This document shows, piece by piece, positions 1-6,082 of a stretch of 6,106 bases of DNA. Under the pieces are notes generated by a model, which was given only the letters and a program-made list of their open reading frames with translations, was not told the origin of the DNA and did no database searches. A program made the translations under genes and the position numbers. The stretch is from an uncultured Paraprevotella sp. Lineage in GTDB: Bacteria > Bacteroidota > Bacteroidia > Bacteroidales > Bacteroidaceae. Position 1 is the stretch's first letter, and the number at the start of each line of letters is the position of its first letter. The stretch is from NCBI GenBank assembly GCA_910584955.1, contig CAJUDC010000135.1, positions 1 to 6,106 on the forward strand, given 5' to 3'.

Positions 1-1058
1 GTCTGTTCCGGTTGCCGGCAGAAGAAGACAATACCGTTGAATCGGGGAGCATCCCATTTATATCTGGACTTGTTCTTCTTAAAATATTTCTCCAGGCCTT
101 TTTCGTCCTGCGCCGCTTTATTCCATACCTCCTTGCTGCTTATTTCATAAAGCAACAGACCGTCGTGGTATTCTCTTATCAGATTCCTCAAGTCCGAATC
201 CTTGGCAGCCAAACGTTCCGCCTCCCGGTCCATAATCTGCTCCACAGTCAATGCGCCGTCCGAGGCCGCAGCCACAGAATCCACCCACAAGGTGGCGATC
301 CGGTCTTTCAGTCCGCGTTGTTCCAGAAAAGTCAGGATCTGCGGTTTCAGTTCTTCATACGGCTCCACCTGCTTGCGGTCCTTCATATAAATGATATGGT
401 AGCCCACCGTCGAAAGGAAAGGCTTCGACATCTCATCCTTTTGCAAAGAATAAGCCACGTCTTCAAACTCTTTCAACGTCTGGTTCGGACCGATCCATGC
501 CAAGACACCGCCACGGCTTCCCGTCATCTTGTCCTCGGAGCATGCTTTCGCCAATGTCTCGAAATCGGCCCCGTTCTGCAAAGCGGTATAAATGGAGTCG
601 ATGCGCGTTTTTGCCGCTTGCTGCATCTCATCGGTGGCCTTTTGAGGCACACGCACAAAGATATGAGCCGGAAGCACCAACCCTGCCGGTCCGATGCTCT
701 CTTTCATCTGGTTATAATACGCCAGCGCTTCGGCATCCTCCGCTTCCGGTGTCACCAGCAACGGACGGATCTGCTGGTCGCGATAAGTACGGAACTCCTG
801 CCGGAACGAAGACAGGGTGTCATAGCGTGCCTCTTCGGCCGCAGCCACTTTCAGTTTGTAGTTGACGAACAGGTCTACATATTCCTCCAGCGACTTCTTG
901 TCCACCACACCTTCGGTATTGTTTTTATTGAAATTATATTCAAATTCCGACCGTGTCACATTCTTGCCGTTAATACGCATCACCACAGGATCTTCCTGCG
1001 ACCAGGCCGAAAGCCCCAGCGCCCACAGCAACGTACACGAAATAATAAACTTCTTCAT
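1..1058 (-). CDS. Secreted SurA/PpiC-type peptidyl-prolyl cis-trans isomerase (C-terminus beyond the window)
   Basis: This reading frame has an ATG at 1058 and stays open to the left edge, giving 352 complete codons with no stop, so the gene is partial. It begins with a signal peptide (MKKF, then a hydrophobic stretch to about residue 20, Ala-Trp-Ser-Gln) with no lipobox, predicting export to the periplasm. Residues 25-110 are a charged helical region like the SurA N-terminal domain. Residues about 128-229 form one parvulin (PpiC) rotamase domain: it opens with PAHIFVRVP, has a GADFETLAKACSED block, then SRGGVLAWIG and a VGYHIIYM end, all standard parvulin landmarks. Residues 230-352 are helical with no second parvulin domain visible. 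The role known for the family is isomerising X-Pro bonds and chaperoning outer-membrane or secreted proteins. It starts 22 bp after guaB with no promoter seen between, so it is probably co-transcribed. Family call is firm; the exact client proteins are unknown. Confidence 0.9.
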   Translation of the reverse strand, partial: MKKFIISCTLLWALGLSAWSQEDPVVMRINGKNVTRSEFEYNFNKNNTEGVVDKKSLEEYVDLFVNYKLKVAAAEEARYDTLSSFRQEFRTYRDQQIRPLLVTPEAEDAEALAYYNQMKESIGPAGLVLPAHIFVRVPQKATDEMQQAAKTRIDSIYTALQNGADFETLAKACSEDKMTGSRGGVLAWIGPNQTLKEFEDVAYSLQKDEMSKPFLSTVGYHIIYMKDRKQVEPYEELKPQILTFLEQRGLKDRIATLWVDSVAAASDGALTVEQIMDREAERLAAKDSDLRNLIREYHDGLLLYEISSKEVWNKAAQDEKGLEKYFKKNKSRYKWDAPRFNGIVFFCRQPEQ

Positions 1059-1080
1059 AAGATGCAATTACCGGATAAGA

Positions 1081-2559
1081 TTATTGAGGACGACTATAGT
1101 TGGGGGCCTCGCTTGTAATGGTCACATCGTGCGGATGACTTTCCTGTACGCCGGCATTCGTTATACGGACGAACTTGGCCTTATGCAACTCCTCGATCGT
1201 ATTGGCACCGCAATATCCCATACCGGAACGCAGACCGCCGATCAGCTGATATACCACTTCCTGCACGGTGCCTTTGTAGGGCACACGACCGGCGATGCCT
1301 TCGGGAACCAGTTTTTTGGCATCTTTCACGCCCGACTGGAAATAACGGTCCTTGGAACCGCATTCCATAGCTTCCAGAGATCCCATGCCCCGATACGACT
1401 TAAACTTACGTCCGTTGAATATAATCGTCTCACCGGGCGACTCCTCCGTACCGGCTACCAACGAACCGATCATCACGGAGCAACCGCCGGCCGCAAGCGC
1501 TTTCACCACATCACCGGAATAGCGCAGACCGCCGTCGGCAATCAAAGGCACGCCGGTGCCCTGCAAGGACATGGCCACATCATAAACCGCCGACAACTGC
1601 GGAACCCCCACACCGGCTACGACGCGGGTGGTACAGATGGAACCCGGACCGATGCCCACCTTCACACCGTCGGCACCGGCCTCAACCAACATTCGGGCCG
1701 CTTCTCCGGTAGCCACATTTCCCACCACGATATCCACGCCGGGGAATGCCTTCTTTGCTTCTTTCAGTTTCTCGATCACGTATTTGGAATGGCCGTGCGC
1801 CGTATCGATGATGATGGCGTCCACTCCGGCGTCCACCAGCGCCTTCATACGCTCCAGTGTGTCGTTGGTCACTCCCACGCCGGCTGCCACGCACAAACGC
1901 CCCTTGGCATCCTTACAAGCCATGGGTTTGTCTTTTGCCTTGGTGATGTCCTTATAAGTAATCAGCCCGACCAAGCGTCCGTTCTTATCCACCACCGGCA
2001 GTTTCTCGATCTTGTTTTCTTGCAAAATCTGCGCAGCCGCCACCAGATCCGTCTGCTGATGCGTCGTCACCAGATTCTCGGATGTCATCACTTCGTCTAT
2101 CAGGCGTTTCGGGTTCAGTTCAAAACGCAGGTCGCGGTTGGTTACGATACCTACCAGTTTATTGTCATCGTCCACCACCGGGATACCGCCGATGTGATAT
2201 TCGCTCATCAGGCCCAAGGCATCCTCCACCGTCGAACCGCGCTTAATCGTAACCGGATCGTAGATCATACCGTTCTCCGCACGTTTCACGATCGCCACCT
2301 GACGCGCCTGTTCTTCGATCGACATATTTTTATGAATGACACCGATTCCTCCTTCGCGGGCAATGGCAATAGCCATCTTGGCTTCCGTCACCGTATCCAT
2401 AGCTGCCGTAACGAAAGGTATCTTCAACTCGATGTGGCGAGAAAAGCGGGTTGACAACTCCACAGTACGTGGTAGAACTTCGGAATAGGCCGGCACCAAC
2501 AACACATCGTCATAGGTCAATCCGTCCATTACAATCTTATCTGCAATAAATGATGACAT
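1081..2559 (-). CDS. guaB: IMP dehydrogenase (GuaB)
   Basis: This 492-residue cytoplasmic enzyme oxidises IMP to XMP with NAD+, the committed step of guanine nucleotide synthesis. The length is normal for the family. The N-terminal barrel part begins MSSFIADKIVMDGLTYDDVL. Two CBS domains interrupt the barrel at about residues 98-150 and 157-208, each with a G(I/L)(V/I)T-type end (LVGIVTNRDL, LVGLITYKDI). The catalytic loop GIGPGSICTT places the active Cys at residue 309. The phosphate and IMP-binding ADGG is at 341-344, GMGS at 391-394, and the flap Arg-Tyr (KDRYF) at 405-406. It ends in SEAPNYSRPQ, as I recall for Bacteroides GuaB. The frame stays open upstream to an ATG at 2703, but I chose 2559: Bacteroides homologues start at M(S)SFIADK, and a perfect -7 promoter element lies inside the longer version. 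The CBS pair normally mediates allosteric control by purine nucleotides. Confidence 0.97.
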   Translation of the reverse strand: MSSFIADKIVMDGLTYDDVLLVPAYSEVLPRTVELSTRFSRHIELKIPFVTAAMDTVTEAKMAIAIAREGGIGVIHKNMSIEEQARQVAIVKRAENGMIYDPVTIKRGSTVEDALGLMSEYHIGGIPVVDDDNKLVGIVTNRDLRFELNPKRLIDEVMTSENLVTTHQQTDLVAAAQILQENKIEKLPVVDKNGRLVGLITYKDITKAKDKPMACKDAKGRLCVAAGVGVTNDTLERMKALVDAGVDAIIIDTAHGHSKYVIEKLKEAKKAFPGVDIVVGNVATGEAARMLVEAGADGVKVGIGPGSICTTRVVAGVGVPQLSAVYDVAMSLQGTGVPLIADGGLRYSGDVVKALAAGGCSVMIGSLVAGTEESPGETIIFNGRKFKSYRGMGSLEAMECGSKDRYFQSGVKDAKKLVPEGIAGRVPYKGTVQEVVYQLIGGLRSGMGYCGANTIEELHKAKFVRITNAGVQESHPHDVTITSEAPNYSRPQ

Positions 2560-2582
2560 AGAGTTTTTGAATTTATTGCGTG

Positions 2583-2590
2583 CAAATATA
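2583..2590 (-). promoter_or_regulatory. guaB: Bacteroidota -7 promoter element for guaB
   Basis: On the minus strand this reads TATATTTG, an exact match to the Bacteroidota -7 consensus TAnnTTTG. It ends 23 bp before the guaB ATG, which would give a short leader of roughly 15-20 nt. I could not find a convincing TTTG (-33) 19-21 bp upstream; a TTTG does occur at 2603-2606 but only 12 bp away. The short leader leaves no room for a purine riboswitch. Confidence 0.6.
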
Positions 2591-2814
2591 CGCTTTTTTA
2601 TCCAAAAAGCACCGCTTTCCACCCGTTTTTTGTTGCAACTCCGGTGTAGACCTGCCTGCAAAGGACTACATCGGGCCACTTCGCCCGTCTCCTCCCTTTC
2701 CACCTATTATTATATATAGGAAACGAGCATGTCTCCAAATCCCAAATCCTCTAACTTTTTTACCGTATTCGTTTTTTTTAACACAGATTAAAGTATAATT
2801 CTCCGCCTTATCCG

Positions 2815-2822
2815 TATATTTG
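2815..2822 (+). promoter_or_regulatory. Bacteroidota -7 promoter element for the secreted two-gene operon
   Basis: The sequence TATATTTG matches TAnnTTTG exactly and lies 46 bp before the ATG at 2869, so the leader would be about 40 nt and A/T-rich. The -33 region is poor, with only a TTAAAG-like stretch near 2788. The octamer is identical to the one in front of guaB on the other strand. Confidence 0.55.
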
Positions 2823-2868
2823 TAAAGTTCAATTACTTTTTTACTTAATAACCTTAAACATCAAAAGC

Positions 2869-3822
2869 ATGAAAAAAACTACACTGACCCTGATGGCCCT
2901 AAGCATGGCCTTGATTGCACAAGCCCGGATCCTGCGCGTAAGCAACGTTGTCGGCAGTTCGGCACCGTACACTTCCATTGCAAAGGCCCACGACGCAGCC
3001 CAAAAGGGAGACACGATTATGGTGGAAGGCTCGGAAACCAACTATGGTGATATATTGCTGACAAAATCCGTAGTTCTCATAGGACCGGGATTCTGGTTAA
3101 CGGAAAACGGCCTTACGCAAGAAGGCAACCAGTCTGCTAAAGTCGGTATACTGGAGCTATCAGCTGTGGATATTACCGTGTGCGGCATGGAAATAACCAA
3201 AGATGTCAAGATGAACCGGAACAACGCCATCATCAACCGTTGCAAGGTGAAGGGAGGAATATTGATCCAACCCAATATCGGTCACTGCATTATTCACCAA
3301 AATTTCCTGTCCGGGATGATTTCCTCTGCCGATTATAGTAAAAAACCCAGCTTTATTAGAATCACCAACAACATATTCAACTGGGGAGGCAGCGATGTCA
3401 ATGCAAGCATTCAGAAAATAAGCAATAGCCATATCGCCAACAACACATGGATTAAAAAAACATTTTATAAAAAACAGAGAAACCTGGCTTGGTTATATGC
3501 CTGCACCATTGAGAACAACCTTCTTTGCTACATAGAACCTCAAGAAAGTGAAGGTTGTACATTCAACAATAATCACGAGTTCCTAGACCGGGATTATTAT
3601 GATACGACCGATTCTCCATTTATCAACTGTTCCACCGACAAGGACATACAGACCACCGAGCAAGAGCTGACCGACGGCACCTACGGTGCTTTCTCGGGCG
3701 ATGATCCTTACGTGCTGTCCGGCATTCCGGCAGGTCCTGTTATTGAGAAAGTCACACTCCCTGTCACCGTGGAACAGGGCGACAAACTGAAAGTTACCAT
3801 CAAACTCGGAGTATCAAGATGA
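2869..3822 (+). CDS. Secreted right-handed beta-helix-like protein, function unknown
   Basis: The 317-residue product starts with a clear type I signal peptide (MKKT, hydrophobic core, cleavage likely after Ala-Gln-Ala at residue 19). Residues 33-75 match the usual N-terminal entry of pectate-lyase-like beta-helix proteins: YTSIAKAHDAAQKGDTIMV followed by a VVLIGPGFW strand. Residues about 90-235 show short beta-coil repeats rich in Asn and Ile/Val (NNAIINRCKV, IRITNNIFNW, IANNTWI, CTIENNLLCY), typical of parallel beta-helix rungs with Asn ladders. Residues 270-317 look like a separate C-terminal cap or small domain (DPYVLSGIPAGPVIEK, then an amphipathic beta pair ending KVTIKLGVSR). I see no lyase or hydrolase catalytic set, so binding or structure is as likely as catalysis. 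The ATG follows an A-rich leader with no strong ribosome-binding site. Its stop overlaps the next start by 4 bp, implying coupled translation. The middle of the gene is clearly AT-richer (about 38% GC over 3301-3540) than the next gene. Confidence 0.8.
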   Translation: MKKTTLTLMALSMALIAQARILRVSNVVGSSAPYTSIAKAHDAAQKGDTIMVEGSETNYGDILLTKSVVLIGPGFWLTENGLTQEGNQSAKVGILELSAVDITVCGMEITKDVKMNRNNAIINRCKVKGGILIQPNIGHCIIHQNFLSGMISSADYSKKPSFIRITNNIFNWGGSDVNASIQKISNSHIANNTWIKKTFYKKQRNLAWLYACTIENNLLCYIEPQESEGCTFNNNHEFLDRDYYDTTDSPFINCSTDKDIQTTEQELTDGTYGAFSGDDPYVLSGIPAGPVIEKVTLPVTVEQGDKLKVTIKLGVSR

Positions 3823-4808
3823 GAGTACTAAGATTTTCAGCGCTCTGCGCCGCACTGGCCGCCACATTCGGCTCCCTACAGGCGCAGTCTGTCCCTCAGC
3901 GCATAGAGTATTTCTTCGACACGGATCCGGGGCACGGCAAAGCCACTGCCGTCCAAAGCGTAAAAGCGGGCGACAACCAACTGACTTTCAGTACTGCCGG
4001 ACTTCAAGAAGGGGCACACGTATTGTACGTCCGCAGTCAGGACAACAACGGTGCGTGGTCGGCCACAACGGCCCGTCCGCTGTTCGTCATCAAAAAACGG
4101 CCGACCGGCGTACGTAGCCTGGAGTATTTCCTGGACACGGATCCCGGCTACGGCAAAGCCACCCGGGCAACGATAGGCGGAGAGGGCGCCACCTTGCTAT
4201 TGGAACCGAATACAACCGAAACCGGTGCACACGTACTGCACCTGCGCGCACAGGATGACCGGGGCAACTGGTCGCCCGTCTTCGTCCGCACGCTCTACGT
4301 ATGCTCCCCCCATCGTTTCAATGCGCTGGAATATTTCTTCGACAGCAACGATCCGGGAACCGGAAAAGCCGTCCGCGTGAAGCTGTCTACACAGGCAGAC
4401 ACACCGACCGGTACGTTTGTCTTCGATATCCCCACGGACGAATTGCCGGCCGGAGAGCACCAGTTCAACCTCCGCGCCCGATTCCCCGACGGGACCTGGA
4501 CACTCACCCGAAGCGAGCCTTTCACCATCACGAAAAACGGAACCGGTGTGGCACAAATCGAATGGCTGCTTCCGGTAAGCATACAGACGACGAACACCTC
4601 CTGTGTGCTAACCAGCCGAAGCAGCAAAGGAGACTGCCGTGTGGAACTGTTCAGCACCCAAGGCATCCTGCTGGCCTCCGCCCAATGGAAAGCGGACGAC
4701 AGCCAGATAACGTTGCCTCTTCACAACCCGAAAGGCCAAATCCTGCTGGTGCAAGTCACCGAATTACAAAGCGGGCGCCGCACCACCCGACGAATCGTCT
4801 GCCGGTAA
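3819..4808 (+). CDS. Secreted triple-repeat protein with a T9SS-like C-terminal domain
   Basis: The 329-residue product has a signal peptide (MRVLRFS, Ala/Leu core, cleavage likely after Leu-Gln-Ala at 22, leaving Gln at +1 as is common in Bacteroidota). Three tandem units follow at residues 28-91, 100-162 and 169-238. Each starts with a (I/L)EYF(F/L)D strand and an Asp-Pro-Gly-rich turn, runs through a GAHVL or GEHQF strand with a following RxQD or RAR segment, and ends in an (N/D/R)G(A/N/T)W turn plus a closing beta-strand. Residues about 244-329 resemble the sorting domains found at the ends of T9SS cargo: a VELFSTQG strand-turn, a strand with LPL, a GQILLVQV strand and a final basic-hydrophobic strand ending RRIVCR. 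The usual YPNP opener is missing. From memory, similar EYFxDTDPG repeats occur in uncharacterised Bacteroidota surface proteins. It starts inside the stop of the beta-helix gene (ATGA), so the two are probably made together. A structural, adhesive or ligand-binding role is inferred. GC is high, about 60% over the lines sampled. Confidence 0.8.
   Translation: MRVLRFSALCAALAATFGSLQAQSVPQRIEYFFDTDPGHGKATAVQSVKAGDNQLTFSTAGLQEGAHVLYVRSQDNNGAWSATTARPLFVIKKRPTGVRSLEYFLDTDPGYGKATRATIGGEGATLLLEPNTTETGAHVLHLRAQDDRGNWSPVFVRTLYVCSPHRFNALEYFFDSNDPGTGKAVRVKLSTQADTPTGTFVFDIPTDELPAGEHQFNLRARFPDGTWTLTRSEPFTITKNGTGVAQIEWLLPVSIQTTNTSCVLTSRSSKGDCRVELFSTQGILLASAQWKADDSQITLPLHNPKGQILLVQVTELQSGRRTTRRIVCR
3900..4532 (+). 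repeat. Three in-gene tandem repeats coding for EYFFDTDPG-type units
   Basis: The units lie at about 3900-4091, 4116-4304 and 4323-4532, separated by short linkers. The heads read RIEYFFDTDPGHGKA, SLEYFLDTDPGYGKA and ALEYFFDSNDPGTGKA. The tails read NNGAWSATTARPLFV, DRGNWSPVFVRTLYV and PDGTWTLTRSEPFTI. The heads of units 1 and 2 are also close at DNA level, which supports duplication rather than convergence. Unit 3 is longer by about 7 residues and more diverged. Confidence 0.85.
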
Positions 4809-4991
4809 GCCGTCCGTCCCAATAGTTGTGTAAAGAAAGGCGGGCACCGGCATCGGACCAACCGATATGCGTCCGGCAGCCCATCCCCCTTTTATCCATC
4901 CTAAAAAGAACCGTATCCCTACTTTAACCTGTATGGCATACGGTTCTCTTTGTTTGCAGCGGTCCACCCGGTATTCCCCCAAACCCGTCCC
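4809..4991. other. Convergent intergenic region
   Basis: This 183-bp gap lies between the stop of the repeat protein and the stop of the acyltransferase. It has no convincing reading frame. Besides the terminator candidate at 4903-4951 there is a weak short inverted repeat near 4843-4867 (ATCGG and CCGAT arms, 5-nt loop) with no T-run. Confidence 0.6.
4903..4951. terminator. Candidate bidirectional rho-independent terminator
   Basis: Arms at 4907-4916 (AGAACCGTAT) and 4938-4947 (ATACGGTTCT) form a perfect 10-bp stem around a 21-nt loop. The stem is flanked by an A-run on the left (4903-4907) and T-rich sequence on the right (CTTTGTTT), so both strands present a stem followed by T-rich sequence. 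The minus-strand tail (TTCTTTTTAG) is the better one. The position between two converging genes fits a shared terminator. The large loop and moderate GC keep this below certainty. Confidence 0.65.
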
Positions 4992-6056
4992 TTAATCCGA
5001 TCGGTCCTGTTTCCACCGTACGCGCCATTCCTGCATCTTCCCCCACACATATGACACGGCAAGACTACAGACAAATACAAGCAACGGGCGCACGATGTAC
5101 ATCACTCCACCGAAAGCAGGCAACACTGCATCGACACCCCATGCCACACAAACATGAAAGATAAATATATATGCCGAATATTTCCAACCAATGACAGCTG
5201 CCAAGCTTCTGTTCCCCCAATCGGGATGATGCACAGCCAACAGAAACCACGAAACAGACAACGGCAACGTAGACAAATAGAAGTCACGGAGTGGTTTGCC
5301 AAACCATTCACGAAGCACCAAAATTTCCGTTACGATCAACAAATTGCAAACTATAAAGAAAACAACCAATAAGCCATCTGGCAGACGCAGCAATCCGTCA
5401 ACATATTTCTTCTCACCAAGCAGGCGCCCCACCGTCATATACGGCAAGCCAAAGAAAAGAAAATTACGGGTCCAACCATAATAGTCCGTATAATTCAGCA
5501 GCAAACCGCACAGAAAAATAAAACCAATACAGAGGAAGACCGTTTTATTCCAAAGTCTCCACCGATCAAGCCATTTGAAAAGAACGATGTCATACAACAC
5601 CGCATAAAAATACCATAGATGGAAACCAAAAGGATCTTTATTGAAAACCCACCAAGAAAACATACGGCTCATTCGCCAAATGCCTCCCCACCACATGCTT
5701 ATATCCCCTCGAAAATAAGCCCTAAAGCCGTAAAACAACGCATACAAACATGAAGCGCCAAGAGCCATCTTCACCAGTTTCGTCAGTTGTCGGTTCACCT
5801 GTCCTCGTTCTACCAGACAAGGATAATAATATCCCGTAATGAGAAAAAACATCGGCACGGCTACTCGCTCCAATCCATTGCAGACTTGCGAAACGATACT
5901 GATCGTATCGTCTCCGTAGCGTACCTCCCCATAATGAATACATACCACCAATAAGGCTGAAACACATTTTGTTACATCCAAAGCCGACTGGCGAGGACGT
6001 GCCAAACGACCTGTCGCGGCAACGCACGACAAGTCTCTCCCAGAAGAAATCTTCAT
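4992..6056 (-). CDS. Integral membrane acyltransferase, acyltransferase-3 family
   Basis: The 354-residue product is a polytopic inner-membrane protein with about ten hydrophobic segments between residues 30 and 338. Family landmarks are visible: the first helix LDVTKCVSALLVVCIHYGE with the conserved His at 41; VPMFFLITGYYYP at 67-79, equivalent to the family's PxFFxxSG stretch; HLWYFYAVL at 146-154, equivalent to the family's LWFL; and a late YIFIFHVCVAW with His 301. Such proteins transfer acetyl or other acyl groups to sugars of capsule, O-antigen or exopolysaccharide. The specific acceptor cannot be read from sequence. The ATG at 6056 is preceded by an in-frame TAG (one codon earlier), so it is the first possible start. 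It gives a basic 24-residue leader before the first helix, longer than usual; a TTG in SALDVTK could be an alternative start. GC is lower (about 41% in the lines sampled) than guaB. The neighbours give no polysaccharide cluster context within this window. Confidence 0.88.
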   Translation of the reverse strand: MKISSGRDLSCVAATGRLARPRQSALDVTKCVSALLVVCIHYGEVRYGDDTISIVSQVCNGLERVAVPMFFLITGYYYPCLVERGQVNRQLTKLVKMALGASCLYALFYGFRAYFRGDISMWWGGIWRMSRMFSWWVFNKDPFGFHLWYFYAVLYDIVLFKWLDRWRLWNKTVFLCIGFIFLCGLLLNYTDYYGWTRNFLFFGLPYMTVGRLLGEKKYVDGLLRLPDGLLVVFFIVCNLLIVTEILVLREWFGKPLRDFYLSTLPLSVSWFLLAVHHPDWGNRSLAAVIGWKYSAYIFIFHVCVAWGVDAVLPAFGGVMYIVRPLLVFVCSLAVSYVWGKMQEWRVRWKQDRSD

Positions 6057-6074
6057 AAGCTATAAGTAACTGGC

Positions 6075-6082
6075 GAAAACTA
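6075..6082 (-). promoter_or_regulatory. Weak candidate -7 element for the acyltransferase gene
   Basis: On the minus strand this reads TAGTTTTC, one base off TAnnTTTG (final G is C). It lies 18 bp before the ATG at 6056, similar to the guaB arrangement. No -33 element could be judged because the window ends 24 bp further on. A transcript coming from an upstream gene is equally possible. Confidence 0.2.

Larger units (their letters stand above)
2560..2868. other. Divergent intergenic region between guaB and the beta-helix gene
   Basis: This 309-bp stretch separates two divergently transcribed units and carries a -7 element at each end. The middle (about 2625-2780) contains no coding pattern that I trust. 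It includes an AT-rich imperfect palindrome at 2703-2720 (CCTAT to ATAGG) and two T-runs (2755-2760, 2772-2779) without a preceding GC-rich stem. No tRNA-like or riboswitch-like fold was recognised. Confidence 0.6.

Noticed and set aside
12..1118. Long plus-strand open frame (368 codons) opposite the isomerase gene
   Set aside because: The opposite strand gives a perfect signal peptide and parvulin domain; this frame is a low-complexity shadow without a recognisable fold.
862..2454. Long plus-strand open frame (530 codons) antisense to guaB
   Set aside because: It is His-rich and Arg-rich, as expected from antisense reading of a GC-rich conserved gene, and it bridges two real genes. guaB on the other strand is certain.
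2560..2703. N-terminal extension of guaB to an ATG at 2703
   Set aside because: The extra residues are not typical of the family, the promoter -7 element lies inside them, and the family start MSSFIADK fits 2559.
2703..2720. Imperfect AT-rich palindrome between CCTAT and ATAGG
   Set aside because: Only the outer 5 bases and a central pair match; such near-palindromes are common by chance in AT-rich intergenic DNA. It could be an operator but nothing supports that.
2625..2780. Possible small RNA ending at T-runs in the intergenic region
   Set aside because: No stable stem precedes the T-runs, and no promoter element was found at a suitable distance upstream.
2794..2799. TATAAT, a perfect E. 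coli-type -10 box
   Set aside because: Bacteroidota primary sigma factor uses TAnnTTTG, which is present just downstream at 2815; no -35 partner was seen.
4301..4825. Plus-strand 174-codon frame overlapping the repeat protein
   Set aside because: It is Arg/Pro/His-rich, lacks a start context, and overlaps the frame that carries a signal peptide and three regular repeats.
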